From Millisia brevis NBRC 105863 (GTDB lineage: Bacteria > Actinomycetota > Actinomycetes > Mycobacteriales > Mycobacteriaceae), in contig NZ_BCRN01000006.1 of assembly GCF_001552615.1 (NCBI RefSeq), positions 186,001 through 250,000 of the forward strand: DNA of 64,000 nt, written 5' to 3'. A model generated the notes under the pieces. That model was given only the letters and a program-made list of their open reading frames with translations. It made no database searches and was not told the DNA's origin. Position numbers and translations under genes: made by a program. Positions 17,187 to 25,443 of this stretch are shown in pieces. Position 1 is the first letter of the stretch. Every line of letters starts with the position of its first letter.

Positions 17187-17803
17187 ACACCGACAACTCC
17201 CCGGGTACCGATCCCGCCGTCGCGCCGCTCTTCCCGATCGGCGGCGACGACCTCGCCCGACTGCGGGAGCGGCTCGCCCGCGATGCCCGCGACAACGACC
17301 TGCTCGACATCGCCTATCGCACCGTCGAGTCCCCCATCGGCCCGCTGCTGTTGGCCGCCACCTCCCGCGGGCTGCTGCGGGTCGCCTTCGAGCGGGAGGA
17401 CTTCGACACCGTGCTCGGCGAGCTGGCCGACCGGGTCAGCCCGCGCATCCTGAGCGAGCGCGATCGACTCGACGATGCCGCCCGCCAGCTCGACGACTAC
17501 TTCGGCGGCCGGCGGACGACTTTCGATCTGCCGCTCGACGACAGCCTGTCCGACGGCTTCCGCAAGGTGGTGCGCCACTATCTGCCGCGGATCGCCTACG
17601 GACGGACCGCCACCTACAAGCAGGTCGCCGCCTCGGTGGGCAACCCGAATGCCGTGCGTGCGGTCGGCTCGGCCTGCGCGACCAATCCCCTGCCGGTGGT
17701 GGTCCCCTGCCATCGGGTGGTCCGCTCGGACGGCGGGCTCGGCGGCTACCTCGGCGGACTCGCGGCCAAGACCGCGCTGCTGGAGTTGGAGGGCGCGGCA
17801 TGA
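17183..17803 (+). CDS. ogt: Methylated-DNA--protein-cysteine methyltransferase
   Basis: 206 residues. A suicide DNA repair protein that moves the methyl group from O6-methylguanine to its own cysteine. The acceptor is Cys176 in VVVPCHRVVRSDG, and the DNA-binding helix SVGNPNAVRAVGSACATNP comes before it. The N-terminal part (about residues 35-110) matches the usual ribonuclease-like domain. The GTG start overlaps the sigma factor stop as GTGA. About 30 extra N-terminal residues before YRTVESPIGPL are not family-conserved. Confidence 0.95.
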   Translation: MNTDNSPGTDPAVAPLFPIGGDDLARLRERLARDARDNDLLDIAYRTVESPIGPLLLAATSRGLLRVAFEREDFDTVLGELADRVSPRILSERDRLDDAARQLDDYFGGRRTTFDLPLDDSLSDGFRKVVRHYLPRIAYGRTATYKQVAASVGNPNAVRAVGSACATNPLPVVVPCHRVVRSDGGLGGYLGGLAAKTALLELEGAA

Positions 17804-18537
17804 GCGCCACGCCCGGCCCGGCCGCCACCATCACCGGAACCGCAGCGGCGGCGGCCGCCGACTGGACGGCGATCGGCGAGCGTCTCGACGACGTGGGCGG
17901 CGCCCTGTTGCCGCGCCTGATCGACGACGAGCAGGCCGCCGAAATGCGCGCGCTGTACGCCCGGGACGGCCTGTTCCGGTCGACGATCGATATGAACCGA
18001 CATCGCTTCGGCAGCGGGGAGTACCGCTACTTCGACCGCCCCGAACCCGCGGTGATCGACGAGCTCAAACATGCGCTCTATCCGCGTCTGCTCCCGATCG
18101 CCCGCGACTGGTGGACGAAGCTGCGGCGCGATCCGCCGTGGCCGGACTCGCTCGACGAATGGTTGGCGATGTGCCACGACGCCGGGCAGACCAAGTCGAC
18201 CGCGATCCTGCTGCGCTACGGCGCCGGCGACTGGAACGCCCTGCATCGGGACCTCTACGGCGATCTGGTCTTTCCGCTGCAGGTGGTCGTCATGCTCAGC
18301 CGTCCGGAGATCGACCACAGCGGCGGGGAATTCCTGCTGGTCGAGCAGCGGCCGCGGGCGCAGTCGCGAGGATCGTCGTTCACGATTCCGCACGGGCACG
18401 GCCTGGTGTTCACCACCCGCGATCGCCCGATTCGTTCGGCCCGCGGGTGGAGCGTCGCCCCGATGCGCCACGGTGTGTCCACGGTGCACAGCGGCGAGCG
18501 GGTCACGCTCGCGCTGGTCTTCCACGACGCCGCATGA
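17800..18537 (+). CDS. 2OG-Fe(II) oxygenase of the alkylation-repair operon
   Basis: 245 residues. A prolyl-hydroxylase-like iron/2-oxoglutarate oxygenase. Iron ligands are visible as His-x-Asp in NALHRDLYGD and the distal His in MRHGVSTVHSGERVTLAL, whose Arg would bind 2-oxoglutarate. It belongs to a family often found beside ada or ogt genes, but it is not a standard AlkB sequence. A role in oxidative demethylation of alkylated DNA or in protein hydroxylation is inferred from position only. It overlaps both neighbours by four bases. Confidence 0.8.
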   Translation: MSATPGPAATITGTAAAAAADWTAIGERLDDVGGALLPRLIDDEQAAEMRALYARDGLFRSTIDMNRHRFGSGEYRYFDRPEPAVIDELKHALYPRLLPIARDWWTKLRRDPPWPDSLDEWLAMCHDAGQTKSTAILLRYGAGDWNALHRDLYGDLVFPLQVVVMLSRPEIDHSGGEFLLVEQRPRAQSRGSSFTIPHGHGLVFTTRDRPIRSARGWSVAPMRHGVSTVHSGERVTLALVFHDAA

Positions 18538-18821
18538 CCGCGCCAACCGCGCCCGCCGCCGGCTATCTGCTGCTGGGCGCCGATCGGATCGCCTACCGCT
18601 CCCCCGTCCCCGGCAGCCTCGGCGGCCACCGCCGCAGCCGCATCTACGGCCGATTGGACTGCGGTGCGGCGGCCCGCGCCCTCGCCCGCGGCGGCTACGC
18701 TGCGCACCGGGTGTTCTTCGCGGACGAGGCCACCGCCGTGCGGGCCGGCTATCGCCCCTGCGGGGTCTGTCTGCCCGACCGCTATCGGGACTGGAAGATC
18801 GGGAGGGCGCAGGCGCGATGA
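18534..18821 (+). CDS. Ada-type zinc-binding domain protein lacking the methyl-acceptor cysteine
   Basis: 95 residues matching only the N-terminal zinc domain of Ada. Against E. coli Ada, whose segment reads I-F-C38-R-P-S-C42, this protein reads I-Y-G-R-L-D-C: the phosphotriester methyl acceptor is glycine. The later pair is kept as GYRPCGVC. Three cysteines therefore remain for zinc, and direct methyl transfer as in Ada looks impossible. Small stand-alone versions of this type occur in other Actinobacteria from memory; their function is not settled. It overlaps the flanking genes by four bases on each side. Alternatives: a DNA-lesion sensor, or an accessory to the oxygenase before it. Confidence 0.8.
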   Translation: MTAPTAPAAGYLLLGADRIAYRSPVPGSLGGHRRSRIYGRLDCGAAARALARGGYAAHRVFFADEATAVRAGYRPCGVCLPDRYRDWKIGRAQAR

Positions 18822-19429
18822 CCAACGATCCCGGCCTGGTCGTCGGCGACGACGGTCGAGCCCGACCGGCCTGGGCGGCGGTCGACCCGATGTTGCGCGA
18901 CTACTACGACACCGAGTGGGGCATGCCGGTGCGCGACGAGCGCGGCATGTACGAACGCATCAGCCTCGAAGCCTTCCAGGCCGGGCTGTCCTGGGCGACG
19001 ATCCTGCGCAAGCGGCCGGCATTCCGGGCGGCGTTCGACGATTTCGATCCGGACGTGGTCGCCGGTTACGGGGCCGCCGACGTCGAACGGTTGCTCGCCG
19101 ATCCCGGCATCGTGCGCAACCGGGCGAAGGTCGCCGCGGCGATCACCAATGCCCGCGCCACGATCGATCTGCGCGATCGCGGCGGGCTGGTCGATCTCGT
19201 CTGGTCGTTCCGCCCGAAGGACACCCCGCGGCCGCGCACGATCGCCGAGATTCCCACCCGTTCGGCGGAATCGGTGGCGCTGGCAAAGGCGCTGCGCCGG
19301 GAGGGATTCGCGTTCGTCGGGCCGACGACGATGTTCGCGCTGATGGAGGCGATCGGCATCGTCGACACCCACCTGCTCGACTCGCACCGCCGCGGCACCT
19401 CCGGGGTCTGGCAGGACCTGCCGCGCTAG
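18818..19429 (+). CDS. tag: DNA-3-methyladenine glycosylase I (Tag family)
   Basis: 203 residues. It excises 3-methyladenine. The core matches Tag: YYDTEWGMPVRDE, the catalytic-region SLEAFQAGLSWATILRKR with the conserved Glu and Trp, and FVGPTTMFALMEAIGIVDTH. In E. coli Tag zinc is held by Cys4, His17, His175 and Cys179. Here the first two positions read Pro/Ala and Tyr (YYD instead of YHD) and the last appears to be Ser, so the structural zinc is probably absent. It is the last gene of the alkylation-repair operon and overlaps the Ada-type gene by four bases. Confidence 0.88.
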   Translation: MTNDPGLVVGDDGRARPAWAAVDPMLRDYYDTEWGMPVRDERGMYERISLEAFQAGLSWATILRKRPAFRAAFDDFDPDVVAGYGAADVERLLADPGIVRNRAKVAAAITNARATIDLRDRGGLVDLVWSFRPKDTPRPRTIAEIPTRSAESVALAKALRREGFAFVGPTTMFALMEAIGIVDTHLLDSHRRGTSGVWQDLPR

Positions 19430-19503
19430 GTCGCGGACCTGCCCGGTCGGGCGTTGCCCGGTGCGGCCCCGCTCGGTCACGGCCCTGTCCGGTCGGGCCG
19501 CGG

Positions 19504-20325
19504 CTATCCGCCGGCCGGCGGCTGCGCGCCGAGATGCCCGACGGTGCGACCGGCCGCCGCGGTCGCCGCCCGCATCGCGTCCTGCCGATCGGCGCCGGCC
19601 GCGAGCGCGGCGGCCAAGGCGCCGCAGAACGAATCGCCGGCGCCGGTGGAGTCGACGACCTCGACCGGTTCGGCGGGAACGTACAGATCGGCCCAGGTCG
19701 CGCCGCGGGCACCGAGGGTGGTCAATACCGATGGGGCGTCGAGCCCGGCGGCGGCCAGTTGCGCGGCCTCGTGCTCGTTGACGATCAGTGGATCGGCAAT
19801 CGCGAGGACGTCCGCATCGACCGGGGCGAACGGGGCGAGGTTGAGCACCACCCGGGCGCCGGCGGCCGCCGCCCGACGTGCCGCCGCCGCGACCACCGGC
19901 AACGGAATCTCCAACTGCAGCAGCAGGATGTCCCCGGCGGTCAGACCGTCGACCGGCCCCAGATCCGCCTCGGAGACGGCATGATTGGCGCCCGGGATCA
20001 CGACGATCGAGTTCTCGCCGCCGTCGTCTACCTGGATGATCGCGGTACCGGTCGGCTCGTCCGCGACCACCGCGATGTGCTCGACCCGCACGCCGTGCGC
20101 GGCCATCGCCGCAACGCTGCCGCGGCCGGCATCGTCGTCGCCGACCGCGCCGAGCATGTCGACCGCGGCGCCCGCCACCGCCGCGGCGACCGCCTGGTTG
20201 GCGCCCTTGCCGCCGGCGGAGCGATCCAGGCTGCGACCGATCACCGTCTCGCCGGGACCGGGTAGCCGCTCGACGCCGGCCCGCAGGTCCTGGTTGATCG
20301 ATCCGACGACGAGGATGCGTCCCAC
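19504..20325 (-). CDS. rbsK: Ribokinase (PfkB family)
   Basis: 273 residues. ATP-dependent sugar kinase, most like ribokinase, with GGKGANQAVAAA near the N-terminus and the anion-hole/catalytic motif DSTGAGDSFCGALA near the C-terminus. The substrate region GSINQDL is standard. GTG 20325 is chosen because GGGAGGT lies just upstream on this strand; longer frames lack a site. No ribose transporter is nearby, so ribose as substrate rests on the family only. It diverges from the transporter gene at 20529. Confidence 0.85.
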   Translation of the reverse strand: MGRILVVGSINQDLRAGVERLPGPGETVIGRSLDRSAGGKGANQAVAAAVAGAAVDMLGAVGDDDAGRGSVAAMAAHGVRVEHIAVVADEPTGTAIIQVDDGGENSIVVIPGANHAVSEADLGPVDGLTAGDILLLQLEIPLPVVAAAARRAAAAGARVVLNLAPFAPVDADVLAIADPLIVNEHEAAQLAAAGLDAPSVLTTLGARGATWADLYVPAEPVEVVDSTGAGDSFCGALAAALAAGADRQDAMRAATAAAGRTVGHLGAQPPAGG

Positions 20326-20418
20326 CCCGAACCTCCCTGGTGTTGTGCGCGGCCCGTCCGACGCTACCGGGCGTCCGACCATCGCTCGCCGCCTTCCGGA
20401 CACCGTGCGGCGACCCGT

Positions 20419-20435
20419 TTGCCGTTCATTGGCAA
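20419..20435. promoter_or_regulatory. Inverted repeat, possible IclR operator, upstream of the MHS transporter operon
   Basis: TTGCC (20419-20423) and GGCAA (20431-20435) flank gttcatt. The 11-mer TTTGCCGTTCA starting at 20418 recurs at 23462, just before the flavoprotein operon on the far side of the IclR gene. Palindromes of this size suit IclR-family regulators. Confidence 0.45.
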
Positions 20436-20528
20436 GATCACATCGAGCGAGTGATGATGATCCTCACACTCTGTGCACCATGAGGGCCGAGTCACAGTGG
20501 TCGGCCCACCGCACGAGGGAGTGATCGG

Positions 20529-21926
20529 ATGACCATCGCGGACCCACCATTGCCCGAACGTCTCGAGCCCGAACGTCTCGAGCCCGAACGACTCGGCACC
20601 ACATCCGGTACGGCCATCGCCACAGGGCCCGAGGGTTCGCGGCCGGCCGGCCGAAAGGCCGCCACCGCAGCCTTCCTCGGCAGCATGCTCGAGTACTACG
20701 ACTTCGTCATCTACGGCGCGGCGGCGGCGCTGGTCTTCCCCACGCTCTTCTTCCCGGCCGAGAACCAGACCGTCGGTGTGGTCGCGGCCCTCGCCACCTT
20801 CGGTGTCGGCTATGTGGCGCGGCCACTCGGCGGCCTGGTGCTCGGCCACTACGGCGACCGCATCGGTCGCAAGCGGGTGCTGCTGTTCACCCTGGTGCTG
20901 ATGGGCGTCTGCAGTATGGGCATCGGCTTCCTGCCGACCTACGAGCAGATCGGCCTGCTGGCCCCGGCGCTGCTGGTGGTGCTGCGCCTCGGGCAGGGCT
21001 TCTCCGCCGGCGGTGAGGCGGCGGGCGCCAGCACCCTGACGCTCGAGCATTCACCGGTCGGCAAGCGCGGCCTCTTCACCTCCTTCACCATGTCCGGCTG
21101 CCAGGCCGGCACCCTGCTGGCCACGCTGGTCTTCATCCCGGTCGCCGCGATGCCCGACGAATTCCTGATGAGCTGGGGATGGCGCATCCCGTTCTGGAGC
21201 AGCTTCGCGGTGATCGTGCTGGCCTACGTGGTGCGCTCGCGCCTCGACGAGACACCGGTCTTCCGCGAGGAGGTCGAACACGGCGAGGTCCCGAAGCTGC
21301 CGGTGGCCGAACTGATGCGCACCCAGTGGTCCGACGTGATCCGGGTGATGTTCGCGGCGATCTTCGCGATCTTCCAGACGGTGATCACGATCTTCGGTGT
21401 CACCTATGCGGTCTCGGAGGTCGGCATCGACCGCGCCGACATCCTGTGGGTGACGGTGATCGCAAACGTCGTGGCGGTGATGATGATCCCGCTCGCCGCG
21501 ATGCTCTCCGACCGGATCGGCCGCCGACCGGTGTGGATCACCTCGGCGCTGGGCTGCTCGGTGCTGATCTTCCCGTACTTCTGGGCCATCTCGACCGGCA
21601 GTCTGCCGCTGATCTACACGATCGGTGCGCTGCTGCTGGGCTTCACGTACTCCGGCGTCAACGCGCTGTGGCCCGCCTACTTCTCCGAATTGTTCGCCGC
21701 CCCGGTGCGCTACTCCGGCTTCGCGGTCGGCAGCCAGTTCGGCTTCCTGCTCGCCGGCTTCGCCCCGTCGATCTGCTACCTGCTGGTCTCCGAGGGGCCT
21801 AACGGCTGGGTGCCGGTCGCGATCTTCGCCGCGGTCTGCGGAGTGGTCTCCGCGATCGCCGTCTTCACCGCCCGCGAGACCTACCGAGTGCCGCTGGCCG
21901 AGCTGGGACCGGTGCGACGTGGCTGA
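20529..21926 (+). CDS. MFS transporter, metabolite:H+ symporter (MHS) type
   Basis: 465 residues with about 12 hydrophobic spans. The sequence resembles the MHS group (ProP, ShiA, KgtP-like): LGSMLEYYDFVIYG in the first span, the GHYGDRIGRKR loop, and LRLGQGFSAGGEAAGA. Typical substrates are small carboxylates or shikimate-like acids. A 40-residue polar N-terminus contains the repeated LEPER encoded by a 15-bp duplication (20561-20590). ATG 20529 follows GAGGGAG. It overlaps the next SDR gene by eight bases, so it likely imports the compound that the SDR and the nearby flavoproteins degrade. Confidence 0.88.
   Translation: MTIADPPLPERLEPERLEPERLGTTSGTAIATGPEGSRPAGRKAATAAFLGSMLEYYDFVIYGAAAALVFPTLFFPAENQTVGVVAALATFGVGYVARPLGGLVLGHYGDRIGRKRVLLFTLVLMGVCSMGIGFLPTYEQIGLLAPALLVVLRLGQGFSAGGEAAGASTLTLEHSPVGKRGLFTSFTMSGCQAGTLLATLVFIPVAAMPDEFLMSWGWRIPFWSSFAVIVLAYVVRSRLDETPVFREEVEHGEVPKLPVAELMRTQWSDVIRVMFAAIFAIFQTVITIFGVTYAVSEVGIDRADILWVTVIANVVAVMMIPLAAMLSDRIGRRPVWITSALGCSVLIFPYFWAISTGSLPLIYTIGALLLGFTYSGVNALWPAYFSELFAAPVRYSGFAVGSQFGFLLAGFAPSICYLLVSEGPNGWVPVAIFAAVCGVVSAIAVFTARETYRVPLAELGPVRRG
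20561..20590. repeat. Perfect 15-bp tandem duplication in the transporter N-terminus
   Basis: tctcgagcccgaacg is present at 20561-20575 and 20576-20590, with a partial unit before it (20553-20560). In frame it encodes repeated LEPER in the cytoplasmic N-terminal tail. Confidence 0.9.
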
Positions 21927-22644
21927 TCGCACCCTGGTGATCACCGGTGGAGCCTCCGGGCTGGGGCGCGGCATCGCCGAAGCCGCCCTGGCCCGGGGCT
22001 GGGCGGTCGGACTGATCGACCGAGACGGCGACGCCGTCGAGACGGTCGCGTCCGAGATCGGCGCCAGCGCCGCGGCCGCGGACGTCACCCGGCCGGCCGA
22101 GCTGACCGCCGCCTTCGAACGGATCGTCGCGACCTACGGGCCGATCACCGGGTTGATCAACAGCGCCGGCCTCACCCGCCCGGCCCCGGCCGCGTCGATG
22201 AACCCGGACGACTGGCAGCTGGTGGTCGACGTCAACCTCAACGGCACCTTCTACGCCTGCCGGGCCGCCTTCCCGCATCTCGCCGAGAACGCCGCGGTGG
22301 TCAACATCGCGTCGATCGCCGCGACGCGTGGGCTGCCCGGCCGGGTCGCCTACTCGGCGGCCAAGGCCGGTGTGGTCGGGCTGACGCGGGCCCTGGCCGC
22401 CGAATGGGCCGAACACGGGATCCGGGTCAACGCGCTCGGCCCCTCGTGGGTCGACACCCCGCTGCTGCAGGGCATGATCCGCGACGGGATTCTGGAGGAC
22501 GACTTCAACTCCCGCGTCCCGCTGGGTCGGATGTGTTCGATCGCCGATGTGGCCGAAAGTGCGCTGCATCTGCTCTCGCCCGGAGCGCTGTTCATCACGG
22601 GCCAGACGATCTACATCGACGGCGGATATCTCTGGTCCGGCTAG
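21919..22644 (+). CDS. Short-chain dehydrogenase/reductase
   Basis: 241 residues. A classical SDR: TGGASGLGRG for cofactor binding, NSAG, serine in NIASIAATRG, YSAAKAG catalytic pair and the C-terminal GQTIYIDGGYLWSG. The GTG start lies inside the end of the transporter gene (eight-base overlap). It probably oxidises a cyclic or secondary alcohol brought in by that transporter; the substrate is unknown. Confidence 0.85.
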   Translation: MADRTLVITGGASGLGRGIAEAALARGWAVGLIDRDGDAVETVASEIGASAAAADVTRPAELTAAFERIVATYGPITGLINSAGLTRPAPAASMNPDDWQLVVDVNLNGTFYACRAAFPHLAENAAVVNIASIAATRGLPGRVAYSAAKAGVVGLTRALAAEWAEHGIRVNALGPSWVDTPLLQGMIRDGILEDDFNSRVPLGRMCSIADVAESALHLLSPGALFITGQTIYIDGGYLWSG

Positions 22645-22666
22645 AACACGACTAGGAGCAGGTGGC

Positions 22667-23500
22667 ATGGCACATTCGCCCTCGGGTGAATCCCTGATCG
22701 AACGGGTGGTCCGCATCCTCGAGTCCTTCGACGCGCACTCGCCGGTGCTGACGATCTCCGAGATCGCCCGCCGCGCCGATCTGCCCGTCACAACCGCACA
22801 TCGACTGGTCACCGACCTGCTCGATATCCGGTTGCTCGAACGCACGGGAGACCGCGGGATCCACGTCGGGGTGCGACTGTGGGAGTTGTCGGCGCGCGCG
22901 TCCGGAGTCATACGCCTGCGCGACGTCGCGTTGCCGTTCATGGAGGACCTGCACGCGGTGGTCCGACAGCACACCCAACTCGGCGTCCTCGACGGCGACG
23001 AGGTGCTCAGCATCGAGCGGCTCTCGACGCCGGGGTCGATCATCAACGCCACCCACGTGGCGGGTCGGCTCCCGGTGCACGCCTGTTCCGCGGGCCTGGT
23101 GCTGTTGGCCTACTCCGCGGAGGAACGCCGCGAGGAGCTGCTGGCGCAGCCGCTCGAGCGCTATACCGCCAGGACGATTGTCGATCCGACCAAGCTGCGG
23201 GCCATCTTCGCCGACATCCGTGCGCGCGGCCACTTCGTCGCCGATCGGATGACGATTCCCGATGCCATCGGCGCGGCGGCGCCGGTCTTCGACGCGAACG
23301 GGCAGATCGCCGCGGCGTTGACCATCGTGCTGCCGTCCGATGCCGAACGGGTGGTCGGGCACGTCCCGGCGTTGATGACCGCCGCGCGCGGGATCTCCCG
23401 CAGTCTCGGCGGCAGCGCATCGCTGATGGATTCCGCGCAGCCGGCAAGCGATCCCCGGTTCTTTGCCGTTCAACGGAATAAGCGCCGTTCCAAACACTGA
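22667..23500 (+). CDS. IclR-family transcriptional regulator
   Basis: 277 residues. An N-terminal winged helix (residues about 10-70, LTISEIARRADLPVTTAHRLVTDL) and a C-terminal IclR effector domain (HVAGRLPVHACSAGLVLLAY ... IGAAAPVFDANGQIAAAL). It lies between the transporter-SDR pair and the flavoprotein operon and is the natural candidate to control both. The sequence TTTGCCGTTCA before the transporter recurs inside the last codons of this gene, just ahead of the next operon. ATG 22667 follows AGGAGCAGG. Confidence 0.9.
   Translation: MAHSPSGESLIERVVRILESFDAHSPVLTISEIARRADLPVTTAHRLVTDLLDIRLLERTGDRGIHVGVRLWELSARASGVIRLRDVALPFMEDLHAVVRQHTQLGVLDGDEVLSIERLSTPGSIINATHVAGRLPVHACSAGLVLLAYSAEERREELLAQPLERYTARTIVDPTKLRAIFADIRARGHFVADRMTIPDAIGAAAPVFDANGQIAAALTIVLPSDAERVVGHVPALMTAARGISRSLGGSASLMDSAQPASDPRFFAVQRNKRRSKH
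23462..23489. promoter_or_regulatory. Possible second IclR operator, overlapping the end of the IclR gene
   Basis: TTTGCCGTTCA at 23462-23472 is identical to the sequence before the transporter operon. GCCGTTC recurs at 23483-23489, 18 bases after the first GCCGTTC. The site lies 60-90 bases upstream of the flavoprotein start at 23551. It is within coding sequence, so conservation by chance cannot be excluded. Confidence 0.35.
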
Positions 23501-23550
23501 CCCTCGGGCACAGTGATCCACGTAACAGTCGCACCGAGCGGAGGAGAACC

Positions 23551-25044
23551 GTGGATATCGAAACCCAGTACGACTATGACGTAATCGTCGTTGGCGGTGG
23601 GGGTTCCGGACTCGCCGCCGCCGTCTCCGCCGCCGAGTCCGGCGCCCGGGTGCTGGTCCTGGAGAAGGGCGAGGAGCTGATCGGCAGCACCGGACGCTCG
23701 GTGGGCTCGATCGCCGCCTCCGGCACCCCGGATCAGCGGCGTATCGGGATTGTCGACGACGCCGACAGCCACCTCGCCGACTACCGCGTCCTGTCCGGAC
23801 CGCTGGCCGACACCGAAAGCGCAGACCTGGCAAGGGTATTGACCCACAACGTCACCGATACGCTCGCCTGGTTGCGGTCGATGGGGATGGAGTTCTTCGG
23901 CCCGGTCGGTGAGCCGCCGCACTCGGCGCCGCGACTACACAACATCCTGCCCGGCTCCCGCTCCTACATTCACCACCTCGCCCGGCGGGCCCGCGATCTG
24001 GGCATCGACATCGAACTGCGCACCGGCGTATCGCGTCTGGTCGTCGTCGACGGCGGTCGCGTCGCCGGCGTCGAGGCCGCGGTCGACGGCGGCACGGTCA
24101 CCTACCGCGCCGGCCGCGGCATCATCCTGGCCACCGGCGACTTCTCGGCGAGCACCGACCTCAAGGCGCGCTGGATCAACGATCGGGTGGCGAGCTTCCT
24201 TCCGGTCAACCCGCACGCCGAGGGCGACGCCCAGCGGATGGGCATCGACCTGGGCGCCCGGGTCCTGAACGCCGAGGTCTTCGACGTGCCGAGTATGCGG
24301 CTCGCCCCGCCGCCGTCCGAAGGCATCTACGGTCTGCTGCAGAAGGTTCCGCCGCGCCGCGCCCTGACCCGCACGATCCGCTGGGGTCTGCGGCATCTGC
24401 CGGATCGGGTGATCCGTTCGCTGATGATGGGCTTCGTCACCACCTACCTGTCGCCGCGCGAGCAGCTCTTCACCGACGGTGCGCTGCTGGTCGACGGGGA
24501 CGGCGCGCTGCGCTCGAATACCGACGAGAACATCAACCTGGTGGTCGCCGAGCTCGGCGCGACCGGCGGCTACCTGATCGGTGACCGGGAGCTCTACGAG
24601 AAGTACTCGGCCGCACCGCACTACGTGGCGACCGCGCCCGGCGTCGCGTTCGCGTATATGGACGACTTCCGGCGCTCACGGCGGGACGTCTTCACCGAAG
24701 CCGCCACGATCGACGAGCTCGCCCGCGGGATCGGGGTCTCCCCCGAACGGCTCGCCGCGTCGGTCGCCGAGGCCGGAACCTGCCGCGTCGGACCGTACTT
24801 CGCGTTGGGCCCGATCCGCGCCTACCTATTGCAGACCAACGGCGGGCTCGCCGTCTCGACCGACCTCGAGGTCCTCGACGGGGCGGGCGCCCCGATCCCC
24901 GGCCTCTACGCCGTCGGCAATGCCGGCCAGGGCGGGCTGGCCCTCTTCGGCCACGGCCACCACCTGGGCTGGGCGTTCACCTCCGGGCGCCTCGCCGGTA
25001 GGCACGCCGCACACGCGCAGACGCACGCCGCCTCGGCCGTCTGA
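23551..25044 (+). CDS. FAD-dependent dehydrogenase, fumarate-reductase/KstD type (first of two)
   Basis: 497 residues. The N-terminal FAD motif VIVVGGGGSGLAAAVSAAESGARVLVLEKG and the C-terminal GLYAVGNAGQGGLALFGHGHHLGWAFTSGRLAGRHA place it with fumarate-reductase-like flavoproteins, which include 3-ketosteroid delta-1-dehydrogenases and cyclic-ketone desaturases. No heme or quinone subunit is nearby. GTG 23551 follows GGAGGAG. A YciI-like gene, a second flavoprotein and an SDR follow on the same strand. Two different desaturases in one unit suggest stepwise desaturation of a ring ketone; this is inference. Confidence 0.8.
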   Translation: MDIETQYDYDVIVVGGGGSGLAAAVSAAESGARVLVLEKGEELIGSTGRSVGSIAASGTPDQRRIGIVDDADSHLADYRVLSGPLADTESADLARVLTHNVTDTLAWLRSMGMEFFGPVGEPPHSAPRLHNILPGSRSYIHHLARRARDLGIDIELRTGVSRLVVVDGGRVAGVEAAVDGGTVTYRAGRGIILATGDFSASTDLKARWINDRVASFLPVNPHAEGDAQRMGIDLGARVLNAEVFDVPSMRLAPPPSEGIYGLLQKVPPRRALTRTIRWGLRHLPDRVIRSLMMGFVTTYLSPREQLFTDGALLVDGDGALRSNTDENINLVVAELGATGGYLIGDRELYEKYSAAPHYVATAPGVAFAYMDDFRRSRRDVFTEAATIDELARGIGVSPERLAASVAEAGTCRVGPYFALGPIRAYLLQTNGGLAVSTDLEVLDGAGAPIPGLYAVGNAGQGGLALFGHGHHLGWAFTSGRLAGRHAAHAQTHAASAV

Positions 25045-25142
25045 GTTTCACCTCTTCACATCCGTTGTGCCACCGGTCTATTCAACCTGCGGCCGCCACG
25101 AGTTTCGATCGTCACAACCCTCCGAACACGAAGGACATCACC

Positions 25143-25439
25143 ATGGCTGTATTCGCGATCACCTATGTCTACGCCGACGGCAGCGAGAGCGGACGCAATG
25201 AGCACCGACCGGGCCACAAGGAGCACATCTCGGCGCTGGCCGACCGCGGCTCGGTGCTGATGTCGGGGCCCTGGGGTGCCGACGAGACCCCCGGCGCGCT
25301 GATCCTGGTGCGGGCCGACTCGAAGCAGGACGCCCTGGCGCTCACCGACGCCGACCCCTTCCGGCTCAACGCACTCGTCGCGGACGTCACCGCCACCGAG
25401 TGGGTTCCGATGCTCGGCCGGCTCGCGAGCGAGGTGTGA
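25143..25439 (+). CDS. YciI-like protein
   Basis: 98 residues with the ferredoxin-like YciI fold pattern: MAVFAITYVYAD, a histidine-rich RPGHKEHISAL with the residues expected at the active site, GSVLMSGPWGAD and a final hydrophobic strand. Relatives include muconolactone-isomerase-like and dehydrochlorinase-like proteins that handle small ring intermediates. It lies between the two flavoprotein genes, four bases before the second, so a role on the same intermediate is likely. Confidence 0.75.
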   Translation: MAVFAITYVYADGSESGRNEHRPGHKEHISALADRGSVLMSGPWGADETPGALILVRADSKQDALALTDADPFRLNALVADVTATEWVPMLGRLASEV

Positions 25440-25443
25440 TCCG

